64,000 nucleotides of DNA from Bacteroidia bacterium (GTDB lineage: Bacteria; Bacteroidota; Bacteroidia; Flavobacteriales; Flavobacteriaceae). Each line of letters begins with the position of its first letter. Positions within the stretch are counted from its first letter, which is position 1. A program made the translations under genes and the position numbers. The notes beneath the pieces are model-generated. The model ran no database searches, had not been told where the DNA came from, and saw only the letters and a list, made by a program, of their open reading frames with translations. Below are positions 27,824 through 37,510 of the stretch, piece by piece. The stretch lies in the NCBI GenBank assembly GCA_030427735.1, contig JAUIBP010000003.1, positions 248,001 to 312,000 on the forward strand, given 5' to 3'.

Positions 27824-30139
27824 ATGAAAGTCTGTATTGCCGAAAAACCAAGTGTTGCCCGCGAAATCGCTGCCGTATTAGGTGCTAACACCAAGCGCGA
27901 CGGTTATTTTGAAGGAAATGGCTATGCCGTAACCTACACTTTCGGACATTTATGTACTTTGTTTGAACCCAACGATTATAAACCGCACTGGAAAAGCTGG
28001 GACTTAAATAATTTGCCTATGCTTCCGGAAAAGTTTAAAACGAAAGTAACGGCCGATTCGGGTATCCAGAAACAGTTTAAAATTGTTAAAAGTCTTTTCG
28101 ATCAAGCCGACGTAGTTATAAACTGTGGGGATGCCGGCCAAGAAGGAGAACTCATTCAGCGTTGGGTTTTAGATCAGGCCAATTATAAAGGAGAAGTGCA
28201 ACGTTTATGGATTTCGTCATTAACAACCGAGGCGATTAAAGAAGGATTCGACGATTTAAAATCCTCGAAACAATACGACAATTTGTATTATGCCGGATTT
28301 TCCAGAGCGATTGGTGACTGGCTTTTGGGCATGAATGCGACAAGATTGTACACATTAAAACACGGTGGTTACAAACAGGTTTTGTCCATTGGTCGCGTGC
28401 AAACCCCTACTCTGGCTATGGTTGTTAATCGGTTTAAGGAGATTGAAGATTTTAAGCCACAACCCTATTGGGAATTGCAAACCTTGTATCGCGATACGTT
28501 GTTTAGCTACGAAGAAGGGCGTTTTCTTAAAATGGAAGATGGCGAGATTTTGGCCAATAAAGTAAAAGAAGACGATTTTGAAATTGTTTCCATCACCAAA
28601 AAGAAAGGAACCGAATACGCGCCCAAACTATTCGATTTAACTGGACTTCAGGTGCATTGTAATACGAAGTTTGGCTTTTCGGCAGACGAAACTTTAAAAA
28701 TCGTTCAGAAATTATACGAACAAAAAGTAGTCACCTACCCGAGAGTTGACACCACCTTTTTACCAAACGATATTTATCCTAAAGTACCTGGTATACTTCA
28801 AAAGTTAAGCAACTATTCTGAGCTTACACAACCGTTATTAGTAAAGAAAATAAAAAAATCGTCTAAAGTTTTTAACGATAAAAAAGTAACCGATCACCAC
28901 GCGATTATCCCAACAGGAATTCAAATCAACCTACAGTACAATCAGCAATTGGTGTACGACAGTATTGTAAGACGCTTCATTGCCGTATTTTACGACGATT
29001 GTTCGGTGTCTAACACCACGGTTATTGGCAAAGCTGCTGAGGTGAATTTTAAAACCACAGGTAAGGAAATCCTAAAAAAAGGCTGGCGTGTCGTGTTCGA
29101 AAATCCTGAAAAGGAAAAGAAAGAAACAGGCATTTTACCCAATTTTGAAAAAGGTGAAAAAGGCCCACACGAGCCTTCGTTTTTAGAAAAGCAAACCAAG
29201 CCCCCCAAGCAATATACCGAAGCGTCGCTTTTACGTGCTATGGAAACCGCAGGAAAACAGGTGGACGACGACGATTTACGCGAACTGATGAAAGAAAACG
29301 GTATTGGCCGTCCGTCTACGCGTGCCAATATTATTGAAACCTTATTCCGGAGAAAATATATTGTCCGAAATAAAAAACAAATATTACCCACAACTACGGG
29401 AATCCAGCTGATTGATATTATTCAGAATGAATTATTAAAATCGGCTGAATTAACAGGTTTATGGGAAAAGCAATTAAAAGACATCGAAAAAGGCGCATAC
29501 AATGCAGGCACATTCATTAATAACATGAAACGCATGGTAGACCAATTGGTTTACGAGGTGCGTAGCGAAACCCAACGCGCTAACATATCGCATGCAGCTG
29601 CAACTCAAAAAAAACAAGCCAAAGCCGAAGCTAAAAAAGAAGCTGGTATTTTAGCTGAAACTTGTCCGAAATGCAAACAAGGACACTTAATACAAGGCAA
29701 ATCGGCTTATGGCTGTTCGGCATTTAAATCGGGGTGCGGTTTTGTGTTGCCGTTTAAATTTATGGACAAAAAAATATCCGAAAAACAATACATCCGCTTG
29801 CTGCAAAAAGGGTCGACGGTTAATTTAAAAGGTTTTAATTCCGACACCGGAAAAGTAGAAGGTTTACTTCGATTTGATGATGATTTCAATTTGGTTCTAG
29901 AACCTAAATTCGAGAAGCCAGCCGAACAAAAAAAAGCCACAGAAACTGAAAATCCAGATGTTTTAAAATGCCCAAAATGTCATGAAGGCACGGTAGTAAA
30001 AGGCAAAACTGCTTACGGTTGTAGTCGTTTTAAATCGGGTTGCGATTTTATGGTAAGCTTCGATACGGTTAGAACTGAAGCTAAAGACCAAAAGTTAACC
30101 AAAGAATTGGTTTTTAACATTTTAAAAGCATCTGTTTAA
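27824..30139 (+). CDS. topB: DNA topoisomerase III
   Basis: A 771-residue type IA topoisomerase. The Toprim domain opens with KVCIAEKPSVAREIA and contains NCGDAGQEGELIQR with the metal-binding acids. The catalytic tyrosine is Tyr305 in VTYPRVDT. GIGRPSTRANIIETL is the conserved core block. Two C-terminal zinc-ribbon-like repeats (CPKC...GCSAFKSGCGF near 612-640 and CPKC...GCSRFKSGCDF near 712-740) are typical. It decatenates DNA and often works with RecQ, which lies about 2.6 kb upstream on the same strand. Confidence 0.96.
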   Translation: MKVCIAEKPSVAREIAAVLGANTKRDGYFEGNGYAVTYTFGHLCTLFEPNDYKPHWKSWDLNNLPMLPEKFKTKVTADSGIQKQFKIVKSLFDQADVVINCGDAGQEGELIQRWVLDQANYKGEVQRLWISSLTTEAIKEGFDDLKSSKQYDNLYYAGFSRAIGDWLLGMNATRLYTLKHGGYKQVLSIGRVQTPTLAMVVNRFKEIEDFKPQPYWELQTLYRDTLFSYEEGRFLKMEDGEILANKVKEDDFEIVSITKKKGTEYAPKLFDLTGLQVHCNTKFGFSADETLKIVQKLYEQKVVTYPRVDTTFLPNDIYPKVPGILQKLSNYSELTQPLLVKKIKKSSKVFNDKKVTDHHAIIPTGIQINLQYNQQLVYDSIVRRFIAVFYDDCSVSNTTVIGKAAEVNFKTTGKEILKKGWRVVFENPEKEKKETGILPNFEKGEKGPHEPSFLEKQTKPPKQYTEASLLRAMETAGKQVDDDDLRELMKENGIGRPSTRANIIETLFRRKYIVRNKKQILPTTTGIQLIDIIQNELLKSAELTGLWEKQLKDIEKGAYNAGTFINNMKRMVDQLVYEVRSETQRANISHAAATQKKQAKAEAKKEAGILAETCPKCKQGHLIQGKSAYGCSAFKSGCGFVLPFKFMDKKISEKQYIRLLQKGSTVNLKGFNSDTGKVEGLLRFDDDFNLVLEPKFEKPAEQKKATETENPDVLKCPKCHEGTVVKGKTAYGCSRFKSGCDFMVSFDTVRTEAKDQKLTKELVFNILKASV

Positions 30140-30170
30140 TTTTAACTTTAAATCAGAAAATTAAATTTTC

Positions 30171-30266
30171 TTTGTCAGATCGAGCTTGCCTAACGGACAG
30201 TCAGGCGCAGTCGAGACCTTTAAAAGTTCGCGACACAAAGGATTTCGACTGCGCTCAATCTGACAA
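30171..30266. repeat. Nested imperfect palindrome, dispersed-repeat family
   Basis: Outer arms TTGTCAGATCGAGC (30172) and GCTCAATCTGACAA (30253) and inner arms GCGCAGTCGAGA (30205) and TTTCGACTGCGC (30243) pair around a short loop. The left arm is interrupted by about 20 bases (30186-30205) that carry GCCT and AGGC ends. Without it the arm reads like the element at 22680. It lies between topB and the pseudouridine synthase gene. Confidence 0.65.
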
Positions 30267-30330
30267 CTGCCAATTTATTAATAGCATTAAATCTTAATCA
30301 ATTATACAACGAAATCACCTTTTTAATACC

Positions 30331-30918
30331 ATGCATAAACACTTTAAAATTTATAAACCCTACGGGTATTTGAGTCAGTTTGTTAACAACGGACAAAAAC
30401 AGCATCGTAAAAAACTACTGGGTGAACTCGGTGATTTTCCCGAAGGGATTATGTCGATTGGGCGCTTGGATGAAAAATCGGAAGGCTTGCTGTTATTAAC
30501 AACGGACGGCAAAACAAGCGATTTAATTAATAGTTCTAAAGTCGATAAAGAATATTACGCGCAAGTTGATGGCGACATTAGCGAAACCGCCATCAAACAA
30601 TTACAAGATGGCGTAGAAATTGGACTGCATGGCAAAAAATACATTACAAAACCTTGTACCGTTTTTAAGCTTGACACGCCACCAAATTTACCAGAACGCA
30701 GGAAAAAACTAAGAGACGACAGGCACGGCCCAACGTCGTGGGTGTCGCTTACCTTAAACGAAGGCAAATTTAGACAAGTTCGAAAAATGACTTCGGCTGT
30801 TGGGTTTCCTACTTTACGTTTGGTACGCGTGCGTGTGGGGACTATTTTTTTAGACGATTTACAACCTGGGGATAGTTTGAAGGTTTTGGATATTGAATCG
30901 GTGTTGAATGTGCCTTAA
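30331..30918 (+). CDS. rluE: RluE/RsuA-type 23S rRNA pseudouridine synthase
   Basis: A 195-residue pseudouridine synthase without an N-terminal S4 domain. The catalytic aspartate is in SIGRLDEKSEGLLLLTTDG, the RsuA-family motif. KPYGYLSQF at the start and LNEGKFRQVRKM at the end are the other family blocks. The short S4-less form matches RluE, which modifies U2457 of 23S rRNA in E. coli; the exact target here is inferred from that. It ends 16 bases before the convergent S41 peptidase. Confidence 0.87.
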   Translation: MHKHFKIYKPYGYLSQFVNNGQKQHRKKLLGELGDFPEGIMSIGRLDEKSEGLLLLTTDGKTSDLINSSKVDKEYYAQVDGDISETAIKQLQDGVEIGLHGKKYITKPCTVFKLDTPPNLPERRKKLRDDRHGPTSWVSLTLNEGKFRQVRKMTSAVGFPTLRLVRVRVGTIFLDDLQPGDSLKVLDIESVLNVP

Positions 30919-30933
30919 GGCATGTGCAGTATT

Positions 30934-32559
30934 TTATTCTTTAGCAACCTCAATGGATTTTTCCAAAACTTTATCTCGTCCACCTCTCAATCCGTTTATT
31001 GTTGGTTTTATTTCTATATCAATTTTAACTCCTTTTCTTTGAGTTTCTGTTCCATTTGGGTAAAGAATTCCATTGCCAGAAATAGCAGTTTTATAACCTC
31101 CAATATATTCAAAAACAACAACATCTCCATCGGTACCTGCTGTTTGGTTTCCAACAGTAATTACATTGTCTGCAGTTTGAAAAGCCATCGCCGTAAATTC
31201 AGACCTGCTAAATGATTCTTCGTTTACTATTAAAATAATCTTTCCTTTAAACGCTTTCTTACTACTACTTGTCTGCAAATTATCTTTAAAAGTAAATCTT
31301 GAAGGATAATTCACGTTAGGACTATAAATTTTACTAAAATCTCGTTTTTCAGAATTTGTGAAGCGTGTAAAATATTTATAGATGAAGGCAGGATAATTTC
31401 TCAAATCAATTATAATGCTTTTTTTGTTCTCAAAAGATTTGAAAATATCTGAAACATCTTCTAGTTTAACACTTCCCATATTTATATAACCTATTTCTTC
31501 TGTAATAGATTTAGATTTAACCCTATTAGGATTGTTGAAATAGTTGAAATCATTAAAGTCGTATCTATTTACCCTGATTTGTTGGATTTCTCCATCTCTT
31601 TCAATTGATAGGATTACTGTGTTTTCTGTACCTCTAAATATTTTATTATAAGCATCTATAATTTTGATATTTGTATTAGAACCTGCAACATATTTTAGAT
31701 TTTTATCCATTTCTGTTTTTACATCCAAATCATTAATCTTTAAAATGATGTCTCCTAACTTTAAGTTGTTGAGTTTGGCAATTGAATCATTGTAAAAACC
31801 AGAAATAACTGCCTTATTTTCTATATTCGAGATTTTAACAGGAAGACATTTAGTCTTCTCTTTAGAAAAACTTATCCAAGCGTGACTGTCATCCAATTTT
31901 GCAACAAGCTCTTTTACTGTTGATTGATATTCGCCTTTATTTGATGCGTTTCTAATCTTTGGAATCATTTCTTTTAATACTGAATCCCAATTTTGGTCTG
32001 TAAGATATTTATAAGGATAAAAATATTCTATGACATTCCAATATTTAAAAAGTCCCAATAATCTATATGCTTCGTTGGGATAATCAAAATTATTGTAGTT
32101 GGGCTCGTTTGTTATTTTTATTGTACCAACAGGTTCATTTGAAGCGTAAAAATTCTCTCCTTGATTTCTGTTCTTTTCAATAAATTTAAGTTTTGATGAC
32201 AATTCGTTGCTAAAAATTGTTGAATCTTGAGTCCAAGACAAGTCAAAATTTTTATCGAAATACTCTTCCTTGAAATCACATTTTTTACACTTATCAATTT
32301 CCCCTAAACTCTCAATCCAATTGATATAAACTTGGGATAAAGACTTCTTATCTGTAGATTTTAGAACTTCTGGAAATTGTTTAATAAACTCTTTATCCCA
32401 ATCAAACTTTCCTTTTGCGACCTCTGGATGATAATATTTTAAGAATCCATAAAGCTTTCCAAGAGAGACTAATTTTTCAGTTTCAGAAAGGGTCTGTTGG
32501 GCAGTCAGATAATTGTAACTGAAACACGTCAAAAATATTAGTAGGATTGTTTTTCTCAT
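30934..32559 (-). CDS. S41-family (tail-specific) peptidase
   Basis: A 541-residue secreted protease with a signal peptide ending around NYLTAQQ. A central PDZ-like segment (LKLGDIILKINDLDVKTEMD) precedes the peptidase core. The nucleophile is the serine in NEESFSRSEFTAMAF, and GNQTAGTDGDVV provides the downstream glycine-rich block of the family. A CKKCDF motif sits in the N-terminal domain. Bacteroidota carry many such peptidases for periplasmic protein turnover. It is monocistronic. Confidence 0.87.
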   Translation of the reverse strand: MRKTILLIFLTCFSYNYLTAQQTLSETEKLVSLGKLYGFLKYYHPEVAKGKFDWDKEFIKQFPEVLKSTDKKSLSQVYINWIESLGEIDKCKKCDFKEEYFDKNFDLSWTQDSTIFSNELSSKLKFIEKNRNQGENFYASNEPVGTIKITNEPNYNNFDYPNEAYRLLGLFKYWNVIEYFYPYKYLTDQNWDSVLKEMIPKIRNASNKGEYQSTVKELVAKLDDSHAWISFSKEKTKCLPVKISNIENKAVISGFYNDSIAKLNNLKLGDIILKINDLDVKTEMDKNLKYVAGSNTNIKIIDAYNKIFRGTENTVILSIERDGEIQQIRVNRYDFNDFNYFNNPNRVKSKSITEEIGYINMGSVKLEDVSDIFKSFENKKSIIIDLRNYPAFIYKYFTRFTNSEKRDFSKIYSPNVNYPSRFTFKDNLQTSSSKKAFKGKIILIVNEESFSRSEFTAMAFQTADNVITVGNQTAGTDGDVVVFEYIGGYKTAISGNGILYPNGTETQRKGVKIDIEIKPTINGLRGGRDKVLEKSIEVAKE

Positions 32560-32713
32560 ATTGTTGCCAACGCAGGAGTAAGCACTATTTCGTTTTGTCT
32601 TTTTATTTCACATAAAAATAGAAAAAAACTTACAACAAGTTTAACAATAACAGTTGTTACAAATAGAATCTAGAGTTTGTATAGAAATTATTGCCAGTAA
32701 TGAAGGTTTAAAC

Positions 32714-33448
32714 TTAAACCCCCAAACGTTCTAAAACCTCTTTTTTAAAGGTTTCGCCAATAGGAATACGCATATCGTCATGCAAAACAATCTTAGTTTT
32801 TTGTAATGCTTTAATCGCATTAATATTAACTATAAATGACTTATGCACACGCATAAACTGATTGTTTTGTGGTAGTTTTTCTAACATGTCCTTAAAGCTC
32901 GATAAGGTAATAATGGCTTTATTGGTATCGGCGACATGAATTTTAATATAGTCTTTCAGTCCCTGAATATACGTTATTGTATCGGTTTTAATTTTTATGT
33001 TTTCGTATTCCGATTTCACAAAAATAAAGTCGTTTTCGGGTTTAGGCAAAGTTCCTAAAGCAACGGGTATGCCGCTTGCAGATTGTAAATGTTCCAATTC
33101 GTATTTTTCTTTTGCACGTGAAACTGCTTTTATAAAACGATGAAACGGAATGGGTTTCACCAAATAATCGGTTGCGTTTAAATTGAATCCGTCTAAAGCG
33201 TATTGCGGATAAGCTGTAGTGAATATAAACTGAGGTAAATTTTCGATTGATTTTACCAAATCGATACCGTTTAAATTAGGCATTTCAATATCTAAAAACA
33301 CCAAATCTACTTTATGTTTATTGAGTAAGGTTATGGCTTCTAACGGATTTGTACATGTCGCCACAATATCGATACCGCCTAATTGCTTGAGGTACGATTC
33401 TACAACATCTATCGCTAAAGGTTCATCGTCTATAATAATACATTTCAT
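32714..33448 (-). CDS. LytTR-family response regulator
   Basis: A 244-residue two-component regulator. The receiver domain (1-120) has the phosphoacceptor Asp53 in LVFLDIEMPN, acidic residues IIDDEP at the start and the conserved Lys in DYLVKPIPF. The C-terminal LytTR DNA-binding domain (about 140-244) contains FIFVKSEYENIKI and FMRVHKSFIVN. Four bases overlap the upstream kinase gene, a clear cognate pair. Its position at the end of the surface-protein cluster suggests that this cluster is its target, which is inference. Confidence 0.93.
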   Translation of the reverse strand: MKCIIIDDEPLAIDVVESYLKQLGGIDIVATCTNPLEAITLLNKHKVDLVFLDIEMPNLNGIDLVKSIENLPQFIFTTAYPQYALDGFNLNATDYLVKPIPFHRFIKAVSRAKEKYELEHLQSASGIPVALGTLPKPENDFIFVKSEYENIKIKTDTITYIQGLKDYIKIHVADTNKAIITLSSFKDMLEKLPQNNQFMRVHKSFIVNINAIKALQKTKIVLHDDMRIPIGETFKKEVLERLGV

Positions 33449-34506
33449 ACCGCTAACTTTAAATCTAAAATAACCATAAACCGATTGTCTGCTTCCTGTA
33501 TTTCCAAACTGTGCTGGTCTGGATATAGCAATTGTAAACGCTCTTTAGTATTTTGCAACCCAATACCAGAATTAGCAGGATCGTTCTTTTTGTTTCCTAT
33601 TAAATTTACGCAATTAAAATGAAGGTTGTTTTGATTGACAGTAATTTCAATTTTAACTAGGGTATTCCCCTTGTAATCGGTGCCGTATTTAAACGCATTT
33701 TCAATAAATGAAATTAACAACAAAGGCCTTATTTTTTGTTGTGCCACATCGCCCCTAACATTCAAAGTTACATTTTGATTGTTTGCTATGCGTAAACGCT
33801 GCAGTTTTAAATAATTTTGAACGTATTCCAGCTCATCTTTAAGCATCACAAAATCACTATCGGCTTGGTACAACATATAACGCATAAGCTCCGACAAGGT
33901 AATAACGGCTTCTGGAGCTTCGTTAGATTTTTTACTGGTTAAAGAATAAATACTATTTAAAGAATTGAAGAGAAAATGCGGACTTAATTGATTTTTTAAA
34001 AAATGTAGTTCGGCGTTCGATTTTTGATTTTCAATTTCTTTTTGAAGTTTGGTGTTTTTATCCCATTCCAAATACATTTTAATGGCTGTACCAATAACTA
34101 CTAAAATTAAATTGAAAAATATGGGAAACCCCAATCTAAACCTCAAATTATTAGGCCCCTTAAAATCTCTTGGAGGCGGAAAATCTTTAGGTTTTGGCAA
34201 ATGGTTTGCAAAATCGGGTTTTGGTAAAATAATTTCCGTAAATGTAACCGACAGCGCCAACAACACAAAAACAGCTACAAAATAAAGGATGTGCTTTTTT
34301 TTAAGTAAAAACTGAGGCACTAAAAACAAATAATTGATATAAAACGCAACAATACCTGTGGCTAAAAAACCTAAAAATGGCAATGGTAATTTCCCGGTAT
34401 TAAAATACACTTGAAGAAAAAACACGCTAAAAAACACAGCCCAAATTACAACTTGTACCAGCGTTTCTTTTTTCCAGCTTTCGTTATTTTTTATCATTAT
34501 GGCCAT
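33445..34506 (-). CDS. LytS/YehU-type sensor histidine kinase
   Basis: About 353 residues from the ATG at 34506; the longer frame starts with GTG at 34530 inside the preceding gene and is rejected. Four membrane helices precede a short coiled segment. The phospho-acceptor histidine is His177 in QLSPHFLFNSLNSI, the His_kinase signature of the LytS class, and the ATPase domain shows ENAFKYG and GIGLQNTKERL. A proline- and lysine-rich extracytoplasmic stretch between helices 3 and 4 (LPKPKDFPPPRDFKG) is the only visible candidate sensing region. It is coupled to the LytTR regulator. Confidence 0.92.
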   Translation of the reverse strand: MAIMIKNNESWKKETLVQVVIWAVFFSVFFLQVYFNTGKLPLPFLGFLATGIVAFYINYLFLVPQFLLKKKHILYFVAVFVLLALSVTFTEIILPKPDFANHLPKPKDFPPPRDFKGPNNLRFRLGFPIFFNLILVVIGTAIKMYLEWDKNTKLQKEIENQKSNAELHFLKNQLSPHFLFNSLNSIYSLTSKKSNEAPEAVITLSELMRYMLYQADSDFVMLKDELEYVQNYLKLQRLRIANNQNVTLNVRGDVAQQKIRPLLLISFIENAFKYGTDYKGNTLVKIEITVNQNNLHFNCVNLIGNKKNDPANSGIGLQNTKERLQLLYPDQHSLEIQEADNRFMVILDLKLAV

Positions 34507-34519
34507 ATACAGTTTATTG

Positions 34520-34846
34520 CTAATGTACACATTTTAGAGCGATATGCTTTTGCTCTAACTCTGTTTTGGTAATTCTGGGATTTTCCTTGTTTTCTAGTTT
34601 TTCAACCACCAACTGCGCAATACGTTTCGCATCATTTGCATCACAAAACGCCATTTGCGCTTCAACGGAAGGAATAGCATCCTGCTTAATTAACAGTTTA
34701 TCATCCTTCGAAATGGAATAGCCATACCCAGAATTCACAGTATAAATATCTATACTAAAACCAGATGCAGACTGTTGGTTTAGAAACAATGCTATTACAC
34801 CTACTAACAGACATACCAATAAAACTTTATAGAACTTATTTTTCAT
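34520..34846 (-). CDS. DUF4907 family membrane-anchored protein
   Basis: About 108 residues from the ATG at 34846. A longer TTG start at 34867 lies inside a terminator hairpin and is rejected. An N-terminal hydrophobic segment (LLVCLLVGVIALFL) is followed by a small domain with YTVNSGYGYSISKDDKLLIK, DAIPSVEAQMAF and a C-terminal K-x-E motif, typical of DUF4907. No function is known. Its place between a sensor kinase and surface lipoproteins suggests a periplasmic accessory role. Confidence 0.8.
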   Translation of the reverse strand: MKNKFYKVLLVCLLVGVIALFLNQQSASGFSIDIYTVNSGYGYSISKDDKLLIKQDAIPSVEAQMAFCDANDAKRIAQLVVEKLENKENPRITKTELEQKHIALKCVH

Positions 34847-34860
34847 AACACTTTTTATAA

Positions 34861-34890
34861 AACCCAAGGCCTACTACTTGCCTTGGGTTT
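34861..34890 (-). terminator. Terminator after the dioxygenase-like gene
   Basis: AACCCAAGGC and GCCTTGGGTT form a perfect 10-pair stem around nine bases. On the minus strand it is followed by TTTTATAAAA. It lies 43 bases after the dioxygenase-like stop and 15 bases before the DUF4907 ATG, so it may separate or attenuate the two halves of the cluster. Confidence 0.8.
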
Positions 34891-34932
34891 AAAACAGAAT
34901 TAAACTAAATAACAGTTAAAAAACTAAACTAA

Positions 34933-35637
34933 CTAAACTGTAATTGTTTTTATTAAGGTATAGCCATCATCAATATTTCCGAGTAAACTATCGGCCATAT
35001 TGCCATCTAAGCTATCAGAGAAAACGTTATCATTTTCGTTGGATGTATCGGCTTCACCATTATAAAAAGTTGTATTATACACTGTATTACATACCGCTTC
35101 TGGAAAAGCGATTTGCGTAACAACTAGCGATTGTTCATCAATATTTAAAATTTCTATATGTATGTGCGGCGCCCTACCACGATACCATCCAGGAAAAATA
35201 CTAATAAAAGATACTTGTCCGTTGTCATCGGTTAATTGTCTTCCTCGCAGAAAATTTTTATTACTATAATCGACATTTTGCATATTAGAACCTCCGTACT
35301 GAGAATAATTTCCTTCGGAATCGCAATGCCATAAATCTACATATACTCCTGACAAAGGATTACAACTATCTGCATCTACCTTTTGATTTACCGTTATATT
35401 GATTAGTAAAGCTACACCATTCCTGTCGGAAATAATATTGGCTTTCACTAAACTTGAAGGTGTAATTATAGGAAAAGGCCCAGCAGTTTCTTCAGGAGAA
35501 AGTGTACAACTCCCATCTGTTTGATCGTTACTTGCTGTTTTATCATCAGAATCCGAACAAGACGTTATTACAGGTACACCAACAACCATAGTACCCAAAC
35601 CTAGCAAACTGTTTTTTAAAAATTTTTTACGTTCCAT
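34933..35637 (-). CDS. Intradiol ring-cleavage dioxygenase-like lipoprotein
   Basis: A 234-residue exported protein. The start MERKKFLKNSLLG resembles a Tat-like signal (with RK rather than RR) and ends in a lipobox with Cys27. The mature end CSDSDDK is acidic like the lipoprotein export signals of Bacteroidota, suggesting display on the cell surface. The intradiol dioxygenase iron ligands appear intact: Tyr111 (GNYSQY), Tyr152, His158 and His160 (GWYRGRAPHIHIE). Cytosolic relatives cleave catechols; a surface-anchored one could attack aromatic material outside the cell or have lost catalysis. It follows the Kelch lipoprotein by 18 bases. Confidence 0.83.
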   Translation of the reverse strand: MERKKFLKNSLLGLGTMVVGVPVITSCSDSDDKTASNDQTDGSCTLSPEETAGPFPIITPSSLVKANIISDRNGVALLINITVNQKVDADSCNPLSGVYVDLWHCDSEGNYSQYGGSNMQNVDYSNKNFLRGRQLTDDNGQVSFISIFPGWYRGRAPHIHIEILNIDEQSLVVTQIAFPEAVCNTVYNTTFYNGEADTSNENDNVFSDSLDGNMADSLLGNIDDGYTLIKTITV

Positions 35638-35655
35638 GAGACAATCATTTAATAA

Positions 35656-36639
35656 TTAATCTTCGTCGTCATATGCTTCTTGAGGGAATAATTCGTAATT
35701 ATCGTCTAAATACAAACTTCCACTTCTACCGAGCAATACAAAAGCTCTGCTACCATTAGAAAAAGCAATGGCATCTTGTCTGGATGTCGCTTCTAAACTG
35801 GTAATATTTTCCCAAGAATCTGTTCCCGGATTATACTCCCAAGTACTACTGGTAACCCCGCCATTATAGCCAGAAACAATATAACCTAACCCATTTAAAC
35901 TAAACCCTACAGCATTAGAGCGTGCAATGGTATAATCATCATCTTCATCTAGATCGTTAAGCTTTGTAAAGACTTCTGTAGCTGGATTAAACTCCCAGAA
36001 ATCGGTTTTATATAAGCCATTGCTTACGCCTGTTCCTAAATACACACGGTCGTTTATAGTAAAGCTGGTTGCAAAACGGCGTTTATCGCCACCAAAACCA
36101 ACCAATTCGGACCACTCGTTGGTTGTTGGGTTGTATTTATAAAAATCTTTTCGATCGTTATCGCCATCGTAACCCGTGCCGATATACCCCATGTTATTTG
36201 CAGCAAACCCCACAGCAGAACGTCTGGCATCTCCTGATAAATCAGCTTTTTGAGTCCAAGTATTCGCACTGGCATTGTATTGCCAAAAGTCTTTAAGCTC
36301 TTCCTCGCCATCATAACCAACACCTATATACCCGAAGTTATTAATAGCAAATCCGGATGCTGCACTTCTAGGCGTACCAGGAAAATCGGCTTTTTGCACC
36401 CAATAATCGCCTTCTATATTGTATTCCCAAAAGTCGTTTAAATAATCGTCGCCATCGTACCCCGTTCCCATATAACCTTTATCGCCAATAACAAAACCCG
36501 CAATATTACTTCTGGGCACACCATCGAAAACCGAACGTACTTTCCAGTTCCCGCGATCCTCATCATCATCGCTCGAACAATTATAAAAACTTAATGCAAG
36601 CGCACATAATACCAATAGTTTTTTAGAATGTTTTATCAT
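35656..36639 (-). CDS. Kelch-repeat lipoprotein (beta-propeller)
   Basis: A 327-residue lipoprotein. The signal peptide ends at Cys21, followed by SSDDDEDR, close to the SDDDD-type export signal that places lipoproteins on the surface of Bacteroidota. The rest consists of about six Kelch-like repeats of the form GYxGxGYDGxxxxxDFWxYN, spaced about 48 residues, consistent with a six-bladed propeller. The repeats carry many acidic residues that might bind calcium. Such propellers usually bind glycans or proteins. It lies eight bases from the barrel gene and 18 from the dioxygenase-like gene, so all three are one operon. Confidence 0.88.
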   Translation of the reverse strand: MIKHSKKLLVLCALALSFYNCSSDDDEDRGNWKVRSVFDGVPRSNIAGFVIGDKGYMGTGYDGDDYLNDFWEYNIEGDYWVQKADFPGTPRSAASGFAINNFGYIGVGYDGEEELKDFWQYNASANTWTQKADLSGDARRSAVGFAANNMGYIGTGYDGDNDRKDFYKYNPTTNEWSELVGFGGDKRRFATSFTINDRVYLGTGVSNGLYKTDFWEFNPATEVFTKLNDLDEDDDYTIARSNAVGFSLNGLGYIVSGYNGGVTSSTWEYNPGTDSWENITSLEATSRQDAIAFSNGSRAFVLLGRSGSLYLDDNYELFPQEAYDDED

Positions 36640-36646
36640 AAGTCAT

Positions 36647-37492
36647 TTATTTATTTTTTGTATTCATTTTAAAAGTTAATCCTGCCGAGATAAAAGGCTG
36701 ATCTGTAATGTTAAAGTTGTAGACAGCAGAATCAGACGCATCTAGTAATTGATATTTTGTATTGAACATATAGCCTGCTTTCAGGTTGATGGCCCAATTA
36801 TGATCTAAACCATATTGGTAAGTAAAATGCGCGTTAAGACTTGATAGAGCTGCTGAATTATTATAATAATCGGAAACATTATAATAGCCTCCTTCTTGCT
36901 CCAGATTTACAAATAGTGCATGTTTTTGATTGAATTTATAGTGGACTTGACTTTCAGGGAACCCCACATAAAACGCAACATGATCGTTTAATGCTTTATA
37001 AAACTTAAACACAGGTGTCCATTCTGGCTGCCCAAAAACAACATTATAAGACACTCCAAAAGCAACATAAGCATCCTGCCAGCTTTTTTTAGCATAAAAA
37101 TCGCCTGTAACCAGTACATCATCTTTAGAAATGGCATCTATAAAATTAGAGTATAAGCCAGCTTTCAATATCGCTCCAAGTCCCCAAGAATCTGTAACAT
37201 AATAATCGACTTGTATGCCATAACTGAAATTGTAAAACCTATTTAAAGATTCTGCTACAAAAGGAGTATTAGTGTTGTAATTTATATTTAAAACACTGTA
37301 AGCAATGCCATTAGTTATTTTAAATTTAGAGTGCTCTAACGTGTAATTTACATCTAAATTCAAATCGTAAAAATCGATATCCTTACCATAAGGTGCCAAA
37401 CGATATTGCATTGCGCCATCTACAGTATGCGTTTGGCAAAACATTCTATTACCGACAAAAAAAATAAGTATGTAAACGAGTTTTTTAGGCAT
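36647..37492 (-). CDS. Outer-membrane beta-barrel protein of unknown family
   Basis: A 281-residue protein with a signal peptide (LVYILIFFVGNRMFCQ) and alternating aromatic/polar strands such as HFTYQYGLDHNWAINLKAGY, ending in FISAGLTFKMNT. It resembles DUF6588-like or general porin-family barrels, but I do not recognise a specific family. It is the first gene of the surface cluster and could be the translocation pore or docking partner for the two lipoproteins behind it. Confidence 0.7.
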   Translation of the reverse strand: MPKKLVYILIFFVGNRMFCQTHTVDGAMQYRLAPYGKDIDFYDLNLDVNYTLEHSKFKITNGIAYSVLNINYNTNTPFVAESLNRFYNFSYGIQVDYYVTDSWGLGAILKAGLYSNFIDAISKDDVLVTGDFYAKKSWQDAYVAFGVSYNVVFGQPEWTPVFKFYKALNDHVAFYVGFPESQVHYKFNQKHALFVNLEQEGGYYNVSDYYNNSAALSSLNAHFTYQYGLDHNWAINLKAGYMFNTKYQLLDASDSAVYNFNITDQPFISAGLTFKMNTKNK

Positions 37493-37510
37493 GTGTTTTT
37501 AAATATTGCC

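Noticed and set aside
28990-29391. 133-codon open frame antisense to topB
   Set aside because: It is a shadow of a strongly conserved coding region, has Ser/Phe-rich composition typical of antisense translation, and no promoter or family.
34507-34530. Longer GTG start for the LytS-type kinase
   Set aside because: It overlaps the end of the DUF4907 gene; the ATG at 34506 gives a normal N-terminus.
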